The notes beneath the pieces are model-generated. The model did not search any database, had not been told where the DNA came from, and worked only from the letters and a program-made list of their open reading frames with translations. A DNA stretch of 64,000 bases from Eledone cirrhosa (lineage: Eukaryota > Mollusca > Cephalopoda > Octopoda > Eledonidae): NCBI GenBank assembly GCA_964016885.1, contig OZ024743.1, forward strand, positions 11,773,506 through 11,837,505. The letters are read 5' to 3'. A program made the translations under genes and the position numbers. This document shows, piece after piece, positions 1 through 11,138 of this stretch (positions within the stretch are counted from its first letter, which is position 1; each line of letters opens with the position of its first letter).

Positions 1-477
1 ATGAAACTGAGCTGCGAATGTGTTAGGAAACTGTGAAGTGATATAAAGGTGTCACCTTCGTCAGCGAGCGCGAAATTTTCAGTGAATGGGTTGATGTTCA
101 GCCTGTAGAACAACCTGTGGCTTCCTCAGTTTAGAAGTGCTCCACATTAGCATTGCACTGAGAATGGGAAATGATGTTTGTGGATTACTGAAATGTCACT
201 TTGGTTGGCCTCTCGACTCCACAGCTGTCCATGATTTGTTTGAATGCCCTTCATTTCTCTGGCCTTACTATTGTGATTCGGCGTTCGAGTCACCAATATG
301 TCTGAGATTTTGACATATCAAACGGCCAACTCTTTATTCTCGAGTACTGGACACAAAGGGAAGCAACACTCATAAATAATCTACTCCCACATTAAATTTA
401 GCAATTGTTGAGTTAATACTGACTAGCTAATATGTAGCGGTCAACTGTCTCACACACCGACCACTTTGGCTCTTTTT

Positions 478-494
478 GGCTCTCTCTCTCTCTG

Positions 495-581
<87 letters not shown>

Positions 582-600
582 ATATCTCTCTCTCTCCCTC
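478..600. repeat. (TC)n microsatellite
   Basis: An almost pure TC dinucleotide tract of about 120 bp with a short TATC interruption near 568-585. I recognise no gene in 1-477 on its left, nor in 601-880 on its right. Confidence 0.95.
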
Positions 601-962
601 TTTCTCTACTGCCACCTCTCTCTCAGCCAGGTAAACACCTCTTGATTTCGTTCCTCCAGTATAAACAATATGTAACGACAAAACATCACTATGGGCCTGG
701 CTAACGCCTCAGCCAGTTGACCGTACCGTCTCAAAAGTTTGTTTGTTCATTTCTTTTGGCATGCCAGTCCAGCTAACGCAGCTCTTCTCGCAATCTTTGT
801 TAATAAATTATATTAAAACGTTGTAAAGTCTTATGATGTTACAAACTTTTAAATCTTCGAGTCATATAACAGAAATACAAACTAACAACAAGAAAAGATA
901 ATCAAGAAGAAAGAAGTCGAACAAGCTATTTATTTACATATTTGAAGAAGAATACATAAATT

Positions 963-1532
963 AAGAATAATGGTGAAACACCTGCTATTGGTATCGATCT
1001 GGGAACAACCTATTCTTGTGCAGGTGTGTTTCAACATGGCAAAGTAGAAATCATTGCCAACGACCAAGGAAACAGGACAACTCCAAGCTACGTGGCTTTC
1101 ACGGAGGCCGAAAGACTGGTGGGTGATGCAGCGAAAAACCAAGCGACCCTCAACCCCGAGAACACTGTGTTTGATGCTAAACGTTTAATTGGACGCCACT
1201 TTAACGATACTTCCGTACAACAAGACATGAAGCATTGGCCATTCGGAGTGGTGAACAAAAATGGTAACAAACCACATGTGCAAGTGGAGTACAAGGGAGA
1301 GCAAAAGCAGTTTTCGCCCGAAGAGATTAGTTCGATGGTATTGAGTAAAATGAAGGAGACAGGCGAGTCTTACCTGGGTTGTAAAGTTAAAGACGCAGTA
1401 GTAACAGTACCAGCTTACTTTAACGACTCTCAAAGACAGGCAACGAAAGATTTATTACAAACAATAAATTATATTTTATTTTACAACAATTTCGATGTTA
1501 TATTATTTTTGCTTATTCTTTGTTACATCTAA
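963..1532 (+). pseudogene. HSP70 N-terminal fragment, 3'-truncated
   Basis: The frame reads the start of a cytosolic HSP70: the phosphate-1 loop GIDLGTTYS (about 990-1016), then [27 protein letters not shown], and [17 protein letters not shown] ending at 1451. HSP70 is an ATP-driven chaperone of about 640 residues; only about 163 codons of the ATPase lobe are present. After codon GAT at 1449-1451 the family match stops abruptly and unrelated AT-rich sequence runs to a stop at 1530-1532, with no GT splice donor at the break. There is no in-frame ATG: the codon expected to start translation reads AAG at 963-965, and a stop lies just upstream at 957-959. The A-rich sequence at 880-962 could be the old 5' UTR. 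Protein-level conservation is high, so the copy is probably young. An unusual first exon is possible but less likely. Confidence 0.8.
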
Positions 1533-1609
1533 ATGTTATTTTTATGACGATTTTAAAAGGCGAAACGTTTGAAAAGGCGAAACATGCGAAGCTTATGAAA
1601 GTTATATAA

Positions 1610-2040
1610 CCATCTTGCTCGGTATCTACTCCTGAGTCTACTGCCGGTTGGTTTTGCCCCTAAAATCTGCTCATCGATTCTCTCCTGGGACATTCTAGCC
1701 ATATGCCCAATCTATCGGAGCTGTGATCTTTCAATTCGAATTGAATATAGTGAGTTTAGCTACGACGCCTTCTCCTTTCTTCTGATTACTGAATGCTGAA
1801 GCTGGGGCATTACTGCACCAGCTCATGCAATTCGTGCACTTATTTCAGCCTACTGCCTTCCATCACTCGTGAAAACGACCCCGAAACACTTGAACTTCTC
1901 TACCTGCTTCAGTGGAACTTCATTTCCATGTACAGTGCACTGCGCAGGTTTCCTTGATTTTTATTCTAGTCATGCAGCACTCGGCATCAAACCTATTGAG
2001 TGTTAGTCGGAGATCACCCCTATTTCCAGGGAGACCTGTC
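1610..2040 (-). pseudogene. Decayed LINE reverse-transcriptase C-terminus
   Basis: Read on the minus strand, 1745-1610 gives a frame with IERSQLR, a stop, then IGHMARMSQERIDEQILG, the region after the polymerase domain that in RTE-like LINEs carries an RWxGHxxRM signature; the Trp codon has become TAG. Upstream, 2000-1880 reads QVEKFKCFGVVFTSDG, matching the FxYLGxxF thumb motif. Stops and frame changes show it is dead. No further domain is recognisable outside this stretch. The family assignment rests on motif recognition alone. Confidence 0.65.
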
Positions 2041-2045
2041 TCCAC

Positions 2046-3630
2046 GCAAATTGTAAATAATATATAATAAATAAAATCATTAATTTATATATAATTACTA
2101 ATGTAATATATACTATGTATAAACAAATATGTATTTTTTTTTATTTTACTATATATATATATATATATATATAATATGAATCATTTGATATTTAATATAC
2201 TATTATATCATTTCTACTGCCCCCCAGCACCCCTTGGCCTTCTCAAGCCACGCCCCTCCTGGGGGTAGCACCCACTTTGGGAACCTCTGAGTTAACTCCT
2301 TCACATTTCTTGAAGTTACGTGTCAATGCAATAAATTAATATCAAATTCTTCTATTAGGCCAATATATTCCGCCTATGTTTTAACAATATGTTTTTTGTT
2401 CTTGTTTAAACCTTGATCAAGTAGAATTGTGGCCAAAGGTTTTGCCTAACCCCTGATCAGAAATGTTTCAGTCGTGTCCATCCTAATACCTTTCATGAAA
2501 TAGAACCACATTATCTGTTTTCTTTCTCGAATGGTACGGTGTGACGTGTGAGAGATTTTGCTGCTATTTCTAGCAGGTTGAGCGATCGCATAGAGGCTCC
2601 TTCGTTAGCTTGTAACAATGTGCTTACATTCTTTTAGTTAATTCCTACAAATTGTTCTAAAAATGACAGTTAAATGCGTCTTTGGAATGCAAAACGTGAC
2701 CAATTCTTAAATTAAAAAGAAAAGAAACGCCAAGAAAAGAAAATCACTTGAAACCCAAAACATTAATGTCGAAAATGTGTATTCTGTGTTCTTAACGTAA
2801 AATAAATCTGATATTCCAATACAACGATAATTAAGCACATTTGAAAAGGAGGTAGGTAAGTAAAATTATTGTGTTAAAGATTATTTATATTTGATAAAAT
2901 GAATTACATATTTGATAATGCCAGGAAAAATGACATGCAACGCTTTATGCGTTTTGATACCAGTTGAACATTTCTGAGATTCACGATTTAGTTTTTTTTT
3001 TCTGCTCGCCTCTAACCCCATGAAATAAATTTCTGTCTATTCGTGCATCTTACATCAGTCATATTTATCCTTAAAACCATTTCTGTTTGTAGAGTTTACA
3101 ACATGGTCTGCCAAGCTACTCCATTTACTAATAATTTTTTGAAAAAAAAAAAAAAAAAAAAAAGAGATCAACTGTATATCTCAACACTATCTTAATTAGA
3201 AACATTACTTGCCCTACATACAAAACCAATAGATCGATATTGAAGATGATTAACTATCGATTTACTCTTCCCTTAAATATCAAGAAATTGTCGAAAAGTG
3301 TTCTGTTAAACTGTTCTGTTTGAAAATATTTCTATCCACACTGATATTAATATGTATATACTTGTGTGTATACGCAGACACACACACACACACACTATTG
3401 CATGTTTATGCACACACACATATATACATAACTGTGTATGTAACAATATTAGTTAGAAAAATATTCTATATAGAATCCCACATAAAGCGAGTAGAATTAC
3501 TATGTAAGCTTTTCCAATATCAAAATATTAAAATGGATCTCCGTCGGTTTCGACGATGAGTGTTTCAGTAAAGTCATCTCATGAAATTAACGTATACGTT
3601 GCTAAGCATTCCATAGATATGTGTATTTTT
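2046..3630. other. AT-rich intergenic sequence, no gene seen
   Basis: There is no convincing coding region. It contains a short (TA)n at about 2148-2175, a 22-bp poly(A) near 3141-3163, and short CA-rich tracts at 3376-3420. The C-rich stretch around 2220-2290 looks like part of an old repeat but I cannot assign it. Confidence 0.6.
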
Positions 3631-3635
3631 AACGT

Positions 3636-3862
3636 AATTCTCAGGGGTGAGTCAGCGTGTGACAAGGTTGGCCTTTTGAATTACAGGTAGTTCACCCGAC
3701 GGGCTTCCCAACAGTTTCCGTCTACCCAATTCACTCACAAGACATGGGTTGACCCGATGCGATGTTAAATGACACTTCCTCAAGACTCAATGCAGTGATA
3801 TCGAACCCGGGACCTAATGATTATGAAACGAACTTCTTAACCATTCGGCCATGCTGCCACCA
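3636..3862 (-). mobile_element. tRNA-derived SINE
   Basis: On the minus strand the element begins with a tRNA-like head (GGCAGCATGGCCGAATGG, an A-box type sequence) followed about 35 bp later by a B-box-like GGGTTCGA, then a non-tRNA body. This is the organisation of tRNA-derived SINEs, which are well known in octopus. I did not assign it to a named family. Confidence 0.7.
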
Positions 3863-4086
3863 TTATCAAAATATAAACCAAATATTAATACAAAATATTA
3901 ATACAGACTTTAACCGTTGAATAATTTTTATATCCAGCGTCCCCGATACTTTGTGACCACTGCAAAGCGCGTGAATAATACATCACAACTTAAATGCTTT
4001 TTATTCTGAATCCAAAATTAAGTACAATTGTGTTTTTAATACATGTTTGAAAAAAAAAAAATGTCCCTATTTATACATACACGTCC

Positions 4087-4341
4087 AGGAATCCACATAT
4101 CCATCCATCCATGCATACATACATACATACATACATACATACATACATACATACATACATACATACATCATCATCAACATCAACATCATCATCATCATCA
4201 TCATCATCATAATCATCATCATCATCATCCTCCTCATCCTCATTATCATCATTTAACTCCGCTTTCCCTAGTACTGAAATGGGGCTACTGACTTCCCAGA
4301 CAGGCCGAGGGGTATGTATGCCGTTTACATACACACACATC

Positions 4342-4405
<64 letters not shown>

Positions 4406-4420
4406 CCTATCTATCTATCT
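4087..4420. repeat. Compound microsatellites (ACAT)n, (ATC)n and (TATC)n
   Basis: Three tracts: tetranucleotide ACAT at about 4111-4167, trinucleotide ATC at 4166-4252, and TATC at 4341-4421 followed by a short (AC)n. Open frames here encode only homopolymeric His or Tyr-Ile strings and are not genes. Confidence 0.95.
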
Positions 4421-4479
4421 ATACACACACACACACAGGTATCATTTCCTACGACCCACAAATTAATTGCTAAACACAT

Positions 4480-5273
4480 TTGCCGCGTAGCAGCGCGGTA
4501 GAAATATCCAAAGTGACGGAGAGGCTATGATTTGGCGGGAATGAGTGTGGACTGTATAGTAGAAAATGCAGGCTTAATGCTTTTCTTGGTGTAGTCAAAG
4601 CAAAATGTCTCAAAAACTAGGTTTGTTGGCTTGCCAAAATGGAAGTGAAATTGTTTTTGTTTTTTTGTTGTTTTTTTGGGGGGTTGGGTAGGGAAAATAG
4701 AGAGGATACCTGGGAGAAGGGGAACACATTTTAGGGTCACCTTAGAACGCTAAATACCCAGGCGCCGACCCTGCTACGGGTACAACTTTAGAATTTCATA
4801 TATCTTAATAGCTTTTCGGTCTTGTCAACAAGGTATACAATATTGAATTGTCACCCGTCAATGCACTGTGTTTGTGACTGAACCTTTTAAGTCCAGTACC
4901 CTTGTGAATGCAAGCAATGGAAATCTATTCAGCAGTAATACAGAATTACATCTCTCCTGAAAATAGATTGTATTGACCAGTCGAATTTGGTCTAGTGTTT
5001 GAGGCTAATATTTAGTGTTAAGGTTTATCACTATCCGCTAATATTGGGGCTTGCCAGAATTTCACGTCAAAGAAGTTTTTATCTAATAAGAAGACCTCAA
5101 GGTAGTCCTTTTAGGGTAGATGCTACAATGTGATGATCTATTTTTTTACTGGACTAAACATCACCATGAGCTGGCTTCGAAATAAAAATGTAAACATTAA
5201 ACTAATTTCACTTATTTTAAAAAGTATTTGTTTCCTGATGCTCCCGTCATATAATAAATGAAATTTATTTTTC
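4480..5273. other. Non-coding sequence, possibly an intron
   Basis: No coding sequence, tRNA or recognisable transposon. Because a splice acceptor sits at its right edge, at least the last part may be an intron of the secreted-protein gene. No donor or upstream exon could be identified. Confidence 0.4.
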
Positions 5274-5275
5274 AG
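5274..5275 (+). promoter_or_regulatory. Putative 3' splice acceptor
   Basis: A pyrimidine-rich run (TTTATTTTTC) leads into AG, 10 nt upstream of the ATG of the ORF at 5286. It suggests that the downstream exon is spliced to an upstream 5' UTR or leader exon. Confidence 0.5.
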
Positions 5276-5285
5276 GTTTTTCGCA

Positions 5286-5981
5286 ATGTCTTCCACAATC
5301 CAGAAATTATTCTGGATGTGCATTACAATTTATATGGCATTTGATGGCAGTTCATTTGTACAAGGAAATAATCATATTTTGAAACTTGTAAATACTTCAA
5401 AAGAAAACATTCATGAGGCAAAGCCACCTAAATCGAAATTAATAAAACACACTATAGCTGCACCAGGTCAGTCCAATATACAAGATGTGAGGTTTGCAAA
5501 GAATTCATCAAATTACCCTGTTTACAAAATGACAATGGCACCACCTTTGAAAACGGAAAAGTTTATCGCCTTGAAAAATAACACAGCTGACCAAACCCAA
5601 AAGAAAATCAGTAATGTTTCTGCTACTTCAACACATTCTGAGAGTGGACAGCAGAAAAGAGTGTCTTTATTTTCCTCAAGGTTATTTACAAGAATTTCTC
5701 ATAATCTACTGGGCGTTGGAAATAAAAATGTCAGTAGTAAACCTATGAATGGTTTAAACACTCGTCTCGTTCGAGTATATTCCCCGATGCTGCAAGGTTT
5801 CCATAGGTTGTTCTTAAGGCGACAGCCTTTTGGTAATATTACAGACAAAAACGACACGCTCGTTAAAATTGTTGTAATTTCTAATGAAACCCCATCGGAA
5901 AGCAATTTGTTCAAACCGTTTTTCGATTTTTTTCGAAAAATGACATTGTCTGTTAACTCATTTCTTCACACTGTGAAATAG
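5286..5981 (+). CDS. Putative secreted, N-glycosylated protein of unknown function
   Basis: A complete 231-codon frame from the first ATG after the acceptor to TAG. I do not recognise the family. Residues 1-27 form a plausible signal peptide (hydrophobic LFWMCITIYMAF, then SSFVQG). The rest is hydrophilic and basic, has no cysteine (the only Cys, residue 12, lies in the signal peptide) and no second membrane segment. It has eight N-x-S/T sequons, at about N36, N73, N98, N110, N148, N184, N189 and N200. KR at 124-125 and RR at 178-179 are possible processing sites, but there are no repeated amidated peptides, so a neuropeptide precursor is not supported. Codon use is mixed and unlike the surrounding repeats, and a poly(A) signal follows 45 bp after the stop. 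It looks like a single-exon coding region in the last exon of a real gene, but chance cannot be excluded. Confidence 0.55.
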   Translation: MSSTIQKLFWMCITIYMAFDGSSFVQGNNHILKLVNTSKENIHEAKPPKSKLIKHTIAAPGQSNIQDVRFAKNSSNYPVYKMTMAPPLKTEKFIALKNNTADQTQKKISNVSATSTHSESGQQKRVSLFSSRLFTRISHNLLGVGNKNVSSKPMNGLNTRLVRVYSPMLQGFHRLFLRRQPFGNITDKNDTLVKIVVISNETPSESNLFKPFFDFFRKMTLSVNSFLHTVK

Positions 5982-6026
5982 ATTTTTGCAGTTATTTATC
6001 GTTACCTTACTATAAAACGCTATTGC

Positions 6027-6032
6027 AATAAA
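6027..6032 (+). terminator. Poly(A) signal AATAAA
   Basis: A canonical AATAAA 45 bp after the stop codon at 5979-5981, followed by a T-rich stretch, consistent with the 3' end of the secreted-protein transcript. Confidence 0.55.
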
Positions 6033-6199
6033 GATTGATTTCTTTCATTGGTTTAGTTTATTTTATAAAAAATGATATTTATTTTGACATTGCACAGAAT
6101 CGATTTCTTTCTCCCATCTATAATAGGGGTGTAGTCAATTGAATGAATTCTGGTGTTACATTGATGATGATGATGATGTTACATTGACACTCCCATTGA

Positions 6200-7600
6200 G
6201 ATATTGATGAATCAAAAACCTGGGTGGCAATCGAGCTTCTTTTTGTTAGCTTCTTCAATACGACACGATCAGCTGTTTTGTTGATTCTGGGGTCATGATC
6301 ATGTCTGATTGGAACAGCGTTCGTACAATGTGCTGTGGAAACTTGAACCTAAATCAACATGCAGCTGCCACCCAGAGGCGGTGGAACGGCATACCCATCT
6401 TTGTTCTTGGTTATGTACAAGGATTTTCTCCGGCTTTGAAAAGGCTATAGCTTTCCTCGTAGCACTGTACTGGTGCTGCTGACGGTAGCTACACACTCAG
6501 CAACTGCCATGGCGCCAACGATAGCGGTTCTCTCCAAGAGTTTTGGGCAACTGCTGAGTAGATGCTCTAATGATGCTATTCCAAAACAAAGCGGCCACAC
6601 AGGTGTCTTGCTCTTGCCCCAGATGTGAAAATTAGATGGGTTAGCAGGACATCGTAAACTGCCTGAACCAGGAATCGATGGCGTTGAAGGTCTGCCCTCA
6701 TGAAGTTAAACCAGGTAATCTTGCGCAGCAGCACACCTCCAGCCTCGCCCATGCTTCCAGGTGTATACGCCCTACAGTTCTGCTCATTCTATTTTTCTGC
6801 ACACCCACTCAGACCTCTTCCTGAGTGAGATGCTGTATTTCATTGCTTCGGAGCTTTCGGACATATCCTAAGCCCTCTCTGCTGGGTGTAATAGTTCCAC
6901 CAGCTTTTTTTTTACCCCAGTCTTGACTCTCTACCTACATTGCACTCACTACTCTTCATTTCATTCCCATCCTCATCTTGATACCGACTGTTGCAACTTT
7001 CTGGTCTCTAGAATCTCTGTAGTTCCGTACCTCTCTTGTTCGTTTCACTATAAACCCCTCTGTGGGACTACTGAATGGGAGCTGCAAATTGTTGCTTATC
7101 TTGTACACTGTTCTGAAAGCCCAATTACATGAACAGAAAGCAGTTGATATTCCTTTCAAGGGACTCCAATGTTGTGAAAGGGGTTGCATAAATCAACAGT
7201 GGCCACAGGATCTCAGACAGAATAACGTTGTAAATACAGGTCTTGTATATTCCGGGTAAGCTTGACTTATCGACCTTGGTAAGCCAAGCTTCCAGGTTTT
7301 TCTTGGACTCTTTAATGGCAGCATAGTCTTTCAACGTTGTGCTAAAGAACTTCGCCATACGCCTGACTGGTTTCTCTGAAATGGAGGGGATGATTTTGCA
7401 GAGCCGAACTTAGCCCCTGCCAATGTTATCAGCTTCTAGGGAGCCTGCAAAATTGGCTTACTCTTTAACACCGATATAGTTGTAGTGGTCAGGCCATCCA
7501 TGAAAGCTCACCGTGGGCTGAAGTACACCCGACTACGAAAGAGGGCCTCTGCACTTTACTTCGGCTGACTTAGTCACCATGTTCATAGCAAGGACAATAT
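6200..7600 (-). pseudogene. Decayed LINE reverse-transcriptase remnant
   Basis: The minus strand from about 7390 down reads EKPVRRMAKFFSTTLKD and then LPGIYKTCIYNVILSEILWPLLIYA, continuing with LESLERNINCFL; further down (about 7150-6960) a shifted frame reads NNLQLPFSSPTEGFIVKR and RDSRDQKVATVGI. This is the post-polymerase region of a non-LTR retrotransposon type common in molluscs. Frame shifts and stops show it is inactive. The flanks at 6200-6900 and 7400-7600 have similar composition and probably belong to the same copy, but I could not read domains there. Confidence 0.6.
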
Positions 7601-8292
7601 AAATAAATAAATATATAAATAAATAAATGAGATGGTAAAACGTGTCATTGCTCTTTTCCCAAGCCAGTACCAGTCTGAAATTACTGGCCCAGAAATGACC
7701 TTTAACTTGAAATTATTGTAGCAATTCAGGACTCAGTCTTTGATCATACTGGGAACATGGTGATGGTGTAGTGCAGGCTCAACCTGTCTGTGTGGTATGG
7801 ACCCATAGGCATAGATGTAATAATATACAGTAAAATATGCATATATAGTGTACATATTTTTATTAACCATTAGAGCAACAACATAGTTCAATAGCAAATA
7901 AATGAATATAGGAGTCAGTGTTAATTGATACAATGAGATTATTTATGTAATTGAATGATTAAAAACCAGGCCTTGGCTATTTGAGTGAAATTACCTGACC
8001 GAAAATCGGAAACCTAAACGTATACACAAACAACGAAACGAAATTAGTGTCCCATTCCCGACTTAGTTTCCATATAACTTTCTTAATAATATATATATAT
8101 ATTCTAATTTTTTCCAAGCTTTATATTATGGTTATGTAGATGAAATTGTTAAAAATAATTTGTTATTGTTAAAATACTTTCATTAGTTTATAGTTTCACC
8201 TCCTAATGTTTTCATCTACAGAAAACTTGCGAAGTGTATTTATAGAAGGTTACAAATCCTGCCTTCTAATTTCATACGTGTTTCTACTTTCC
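7601..8292. other. AT-rich intergenic sequence
   Basis: No gene seen. It holds an AAAT-rich simple tract (7600-7630) and a short (TA)n near 8088-8102. Confidence 0.6.
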
Positions 8293-8400
8293 GCACAAGG
8301 CCAGCAATTTGAAAGGAATGAGAAAGTCGATTAAATCGATCTCTGTTCATTACTGGTACATTATGTTATCGACCCTGCAAGCTAACAGGCGGGATTTTAT
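8293..8400 (-). mobile_element. SINE tail fragment
   Basis: Contains CACAAGGCCAGCAATTT followed by TCGATTAAATCGAT and a GTACNNNATNTTATCGACCC-type block. Reversed, this is the 3' body shared with the full SINE at 13862. It is diverged and lacks the tRNA-like head. Confidence 0.65.
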
Positions 8401-8900
8401 AATAATATCACTCAAGATAAGTCCCAGATTTTACACTGCAAAATAATGTCATTTCTACAATTCTGAATTGTAGGAAAAATAAATACATATTAAAAAAAAT
8501 AAAGACGAAGAAAATGATGTTAATGACATATTCGTAATCTACACATTTAAAAATGTGTTTCTGCAAAATTTCAATGAAAAATGTGTATTATTCAGAAAGT
8601 TACGAGGAAGCAAATTCGCTGGGTGGTGGAGCACTAAACTATAGTTTGTCGAAATAAGTTTCGGTGTATATACTGATCTGGGGCCGATAAAAGGAAGTCC
8701 CCGTCAAACATTGGATCGATGTAATCGACATCCCTCCCCACAAAATTGTTTTACTATTGTTATACTATTGATATTTAAAATAATGTGCAATATATAATTA
8801 AATCAATATTTGTTAAACGAAATAAATAAAAATGAAATTATTTCACTGATTTAATGCATGTGAAATAGTTATATATAAATTATAGACCAATTGCTTGTAA
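8401..8900. other. AT-rich intergenic sequence before tRNA-Gly
   Basis: No gene or known repeat recognised. It is the immediate 5' flank of the tRNA-Gly gene at 8901. Confidence 0.5.
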
Positions 8901-8971
8901 GCATCGGTGGTTCAGTGGTAGAATTCTCGCCTGCCACGCGGGAGGCCCGGGTTCAATTCCCGGCCGATGCA
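8901..8971 (+). tRNA. tRNA-Gly(GCC)
   Basis: A 71-nt cloverleaf: acceptor GCATCGG/CCGATGC, D-arm GTTC/GAAT with GG in the loop, anticodon stem CTCGC/GCGGG with loop CTGCCAC (anticodon GCC at 8933-8935), T-stem CCGGG/CCCGG with loop TTCAATT, discriminator A. A and B boxes are intact and a T4 tract follows about 10 nt downstream as a Pol III stop. Its flanks differ from those of the other Gly copies in the window. Confidence 0.95.
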
Positions 8972-9082
8972 TATAATACACTTTTGCTGTATAAAAGAAT
9001 TCATGTATTTTTTTTTATAGGTTAGATTTATAGTAAAAAACCCAAAACAAGTTGCAGAGTTGTTCTTGCCTTTCCTTATATG

Positions 9083-9252
9083 ATAATGGTTTCTTATATA
9101 GGCACAAGGCCAGCAATTTTGGGAGAGGGGAAGTCGATTAAATCGACCGCAGTGCGAGACTGGTACTTTATTTTATCGACCCTATAAGGATGAAAGGCAA
9201 AGTTAACCTCGGCGGGATTTGAACTGTGCGGTCGATTGTCGCACTTGGTGGT
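9083..9252 (-). mobile_element. SINE (partial, minus strand)
   Basis: Reading the minus strand: CAAATCCCGCCGAGGTTAAC, CTTTCATCCTTATAGGGTCG, ATAAAATAAAGTACCAGT, then GGCCTTGTGCCTATATAAG and an ATTAT tail. The order is the same as in the SINE at 13862-14054. The B-box side of the head is retained at the right edge and the extreme 5' end is unclear. Confidence 0.8.
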
Positions 9253-10335
9253 GAATTGGAAGTCGTTTTCTTTTCACACTCCCTCCCTCTTTTATGCGTT
9301 TATATTTGTGTTTATTAACGACAATATATTTGTAATGTTCTTCTGAACGAATTGCGAGTAGTTTATAATGTTATATCTACAACTGTGAATAAAACTAAAG
9401 TATTACGCATATAACACATACTGAAAATCTTGGGACAGTGTATTTATACGATATAAGCTCATTTCATTATGCAAAATAAACATATGTGTATTCTTTTCAA
9501 GCAAACTTGTACATTTCAAGTACATTTCGCTGTTTACGTTTTGACTTTTGAATTTTCGCCTGGAAATTTCTCATTTTCTTTAATGGAATTCTAAAATAGG
9601 AATATACCAAGGGCTCTAGTTGTGTTGAAATTTCTTCGCACATTATGCATATTTTGTGCATGTCCCTAAATGAAATGAATCGGACTGTCTACACACTGAT
9701 TATGAATATCAATTACATAGCTGTTTTTTTGTTTTGTTTGTTTTTTTTTTTGGAATGGTAAAATAGACACCCAGGCTATGTAGCCTATAAGAGTGTTAGA
9801 CACCATGAGTTGCAGCTTTTTACGGTCTGAGTTAAGACAATTTGAAATCTTTTCCTCCATCAATTGTTAAAAAACAAGTTAAAATCATTTAGTCGTCCAT
9901 TCGTAACGTACGTAATTCTTTAGTTACATACACACACATCTACACGTAAATACACAAACAGATACTGATAACAGAAGTACAAACCGACACACACACTGGG
10001 TCGATAAAATAAAGTACCAGTAATATACTGTTATAAAAGTAGAAACAATTATTACATACACATCTATGAATGATTGAGGAAGGAAGGGGCTGGTGAAACA
10101 TTATAGCGATATGTGTGCTGTGTCCCTTTAAGGTTTACCGGCTACATAGCTTATCATTTTTTTTTCAATCAGAATACAAACAGACGAAATAACTATTGCA
10201 GTACAACTCATATCTACCCATCGTGCGAGCCGGCAGACTTGTTATACATGTAGTTTGGGCGAGTTGAATTTATACAGAACTTGAAAATAATTATCCAAAA
10301 TGAACTGAGTGTTGTTATTTCTTTTGGCGATATCC
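9253..10335. other. Intergenic sequence
   Basis: No coding region or RNA gene seen. A short SINE-tail echo (GGGTCGATAAAATAAAGTAC) occurs at about 9998-10020. Confidence 0.5.
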
Positions 10336-11138
10336 AATTTTAGCTGCCTAAATGCCGCTTACTTGCTGCAGTTGCTGCTTACTTCAATGTATGAGGCTAT
10401 TCCAACAAATTTACATTCCCCCTTTTTTTAGCCGTTAAAAGAAATATAGATTTATTTATTTTTTTTTTTGCGATTTATTTGCCACTGGGGCATATATTTC
10501 TTTATTTGCCCCTTTTTTGTTTGTTTGTTTGTTTTTTTTTTTTTTGCGATTTATTAGCCTTTTGGGGTCACACACACACCCGTAGAAAGTGTGCGACCTT
10601 TCTGCCAGGGAGCACAGAGAGAGGGGGGTGCTCCCTTCTCTTACCTGTACAAGCCGATATAGAGAGATGGCCCACTTACACGGGCCATTTATTGCTACTT
10701 TCACCCATCTTTCATGGAATTGGCTGGGACTAAGTGCCTTTTTCTCCAGCCAGCCAATTCCATGAAAGATGGGTGAAAGTAGCAATAATGGCCCGTGTAA
10801 GTGGGCCATCTCTCTATATCGGCTTGTACAGGTAAGAGAAGAAGGGAGCACCCCCCTCTCTCTGTGCTCCCTGGCAGAAAGTTCGCACACTTTCTACGGG
10901 GGTGTGTGTGACCCCAAATGGCTAATAAATCGCAAACAAACTAACAAACAAACAAAAAAGGGGCAAATAAAGAAATCTATGCCCAGTGGCAAATAAATCG
11001 CAAAAAAAAAAAAAATAAATAAATCTATATTTCTTTTAACGGCTAAAAAAAGGGGGAATGTAAATTTGTTGGAATAGCCTCATACATTGAAGTAAGCAGC
11101 AACTGCAGCAAGTAAGCGGCATTTAGGCAGCTAAAATT
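10336..11138. mobile_element. 803-bp foldback element with about 390-bp inverted arms
   Basis: The sequence from AATTTTAGCTGCC at 10336 is mirrored by GGCAGCTAAAATT ending at 11138. The arms stay nearly identical over about 390 bp each and meet around a short centre at about 10727-10745. The arms include poly(T)/poly(A) tracts and a block with CCCGTAGAAAGTGTGCG. There is no transposase, and the internal open frames are antisense mirror images of one another. This is the form of a foldback or long-TIR non-autonomous DNA transposon; a clear target duplication was not found. Confidence 0.85.

Noticed and set aside
880..962. Heat-shock promoter upstream of the HSP70 fragment
   Set aside because: The A-rich leader resembles an HSP70 5' UTR, but I found no convincing heat-shock elements or TATA box in 600-960.
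10456..10996. ORFs within the 803-bp foldback
   Set aside because: The two ORFs are mirror products of the inverted arms, share the same peptide, and show no recognisable domain.
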